The notes under the pieces: generated by a model
Seen by the model: the letters and a program-made list of their open reading frames with translations, nothing else
Databases searched by the model: none
What the model was told of the DNA's origin: nothing
Assembly: GCA_017848795.1 (NCBI GenBank)
Contig: JAFIHG010000025.1
Location: 1-50,600 of the forward strand
Direction: 5' to 3'
Source: Candidatus Nanopelagicales bacterium
GTDB taxonomy: Bacteria > Actinomycetota > Actinomycetes > S36-B12 > CAIYMF01
Length of the DNA stretch: 50,600 bases
In this document: positions 49,691-50,600 of the stretch, in pieces
How positions within the stretch are numbered: the stretch's first letter is position 1
Layout: each line of letters opens with the position of its first letter
Translations under genes and position numbers: made by a program

Positions 49691-50600
49691 CTAGTCGGTT
49701 GCGGTGAGGTCGCCGTGCCGTTCGAGCCGCTCGAGCACCTCGCGGAAGTGCAACTGGCGCAGCGCAGCGCCGTCCTCGATCTCCTCCCAGCCGATCGGCG
49801 CGGCGACCGTCGGCTCGGGTCGACCGCGCAAGGAGTACGGGGTGATCGTGGTCTTCGCCGGATTGTTCTGGCTCCAGTCGACGTACACCCGCCCGGTGCG
49901 CTCCTTGCGGGCCATCGTGGAGACCACCAGGTCCGGCAGCGTCTCCGCGAGGGCCGTGGCGAGCGTCTGCGCGATCTCGGAGGCGTGTTCGGGCGCCGCG
50001 GGCGGCAGGTCGGCGTACAGATGGATCCCCTTGCTGCCCGACAGCACCGCGATCGGATGGCTGCCGGCGCCGACCAGCAGCTCGCGGGCCGCGAGCGCCA
50101 CGGTGGCGCATTCCGCGAGGCCGGCCGGCGGTCCCGGGTCGAGGTCCACGACGAGCCGGTCCGGTGCGGCACGCGTGCCGTACCCGGCGGGTTCCTGCCC
50201 GCCCGGCGTCGCGCGAACGACGCGCCACTGCGGGGTGTGCAGTTCGAGCGCGGCGACCTGGGCCAGCCAGACGAGCGTCGCGGGTTCGTCGGCGAGCACG
50301 TAGTCGACGTCGCGCGACTCCCGCCCGCGCCCGCGATCGGCATGGTGGAACCGGACGGTCGCGAGCCAGGGAGGGTGACCGCGCGGCACGTTCTTCTCGA
50401 AGAACACCGGGCCCTCGACGCCCTCGGGCCAGCGCTTGCGGGTGAGCGGGCGGTCGCGCAGCTGGGCCAGCAGGACCGGGGCGACGGCGGTCAGGTAGGA
50501 GATGACGTCGGCCTTCGTCGTCCCGGTCGCGGGATAGAGCACCTTCTCCAGGTGGGTCACCCGCAGCGTGCGTTCGCCCACCTGCACCGTCAACGGTCGC
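49691..50600 (-). CDS. ligD: LigD-type NHEJ polymerase, main part (5' end at window start)
   Basis: About 303 codons of an archaeo-eukaryotic-primase-type polymerase that fills in or adds nucleotides at breaks held by Ku. Catalytic aspartates are in VVDLDPGPP; other family motifs are GSKGIHLYADLP, STMARKERTGRVYVDW, NNPAKTTITPYSLRGR and PIGWEEIE. The frame is open to the window edge and continues at base 152 to base 1, where the true ATG overlaps the ligase stop. The full protein is about 306 residues, normal for a stand-alone LigD polymerase. It contains no phosphoesterase domain. Confidence 0.93.
   Translation of the reverse strand, partial: RPLTVQVGERTLRVTHLEKVLYPATGTTKADVISYLTAVAPVLLAQLRDRPLTRKRWPEGVEGPVFFEKNVPRGHPPWLATVRFHHADRGRGRESRDVDYVLADEPATLVWLAQVAALELHTPQWRVVRATPGGQEPAGYGTRAAPDRLVVDLDPGPPAGLAECATVALAARELLVGAGSHPIAVLSGSKGIHLYADLPPAAPEHASEIAQTLATALAETLPDLVVSTMARKERTGRVYVDWSQNNPAKTTITPYSLRGRPEPTVAAPIGWEEIEDGAALRQLHFREVLERLERHGDLTATD
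50460..50600. repeat. Terminal direct repeat, right copy
   Basis: Identical to 1-141. It is the second copy of the overlap that closes the contig into a circle and is not a biological repeat if the circle is real. Confidence 0.97.

Overview
The window reads as a GC-rich actinobacterial sequence. Signs are frequent GTG starts, G+C-rich third codon positions, many leaderless-type starts, DUF222-HNH and BTAD/FHA families, an ECF42 sigma factor with a YCII partner, and a dispersed 'GGTCGAGC..GTCGAGACC' repeat. By eye it could be Nocardioidaceae or another Propionibacteriales member; that placement is inference.

The first 141 bases are identical to the last 141 (1-141 = 50460-50600). The polymerase gene cut by the window ends is restored exactly when they are joined. 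The window is therefore a contig that closes on itself, about 50,459 bp without the duplicated end. The contents look chromosomal. I see no plasmid replication or partition gene, integrase, transposase or phage structural gene. Either this is an unusual circular element or excised/amplified chromosomal circle, or the assembler closed a loop wrongly.

Layout. (1) 49.7 kb through the join to 2.1 kb: a bacterial NHEJ locus with LigD-type polymerase, separate ATP-dependent ligase, and divergent ku. (2) 2.2-11.7 kb: phytanoyl-CoA-dioxygenase-like protein; repeat clusters A and B flanking a broken DUF222-HNH gene; a tandem pair of DUF4062-STAND ATPase-TPR genes (first frameshifted); a broken M15-like lipoprotein; a small acidic protein. 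(3) 11.7-25.0 kb: HAD phosphatase, phytoene-dehydrogenase-like oxidoreductase, CBS protein, thioesterase, DUF1348 protein, NERD-helicase, frameshifted UdgX, GNAT, D-lactate dehydrogenase-like FAD/Fe-S protein, secreted protein, VC1184-like aminotransferase, zinc alcohol dehydrogenase. (4) 25.0-27.5 kb: repeat cluster C, an ArsC-like protein, and a less GC-rich PD-(D/E)XK-like gene. (5) 27.5-37.5 kb: malic enzyme, M23 peptidase, large LuxR regulator, two tiny genes, sbcC-sbcD. (6) 37.8-49.4 kb: universal stress protein, YCII-ECF42 pair, a 66-aa protein, EmbR-like regulator with Ser/Thr kinase, secreted proteins including a DUF1800-DUF1501 Tat pair, and a DUF445 membrane protein.

Two themes stand out. 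DNA-end repair is over-represented: ligase, polymerase, Ku, SbcCD, UdgX, NERD-helicase and two nuclease-like genes. The repeat clusters lie beside the accessory genes (HNH, STAND pair, PD-(D/E)XK). Four genes between 3.3 and 18.1 kb are broken by indels, which may be real decay or a local sequence-quality problem.
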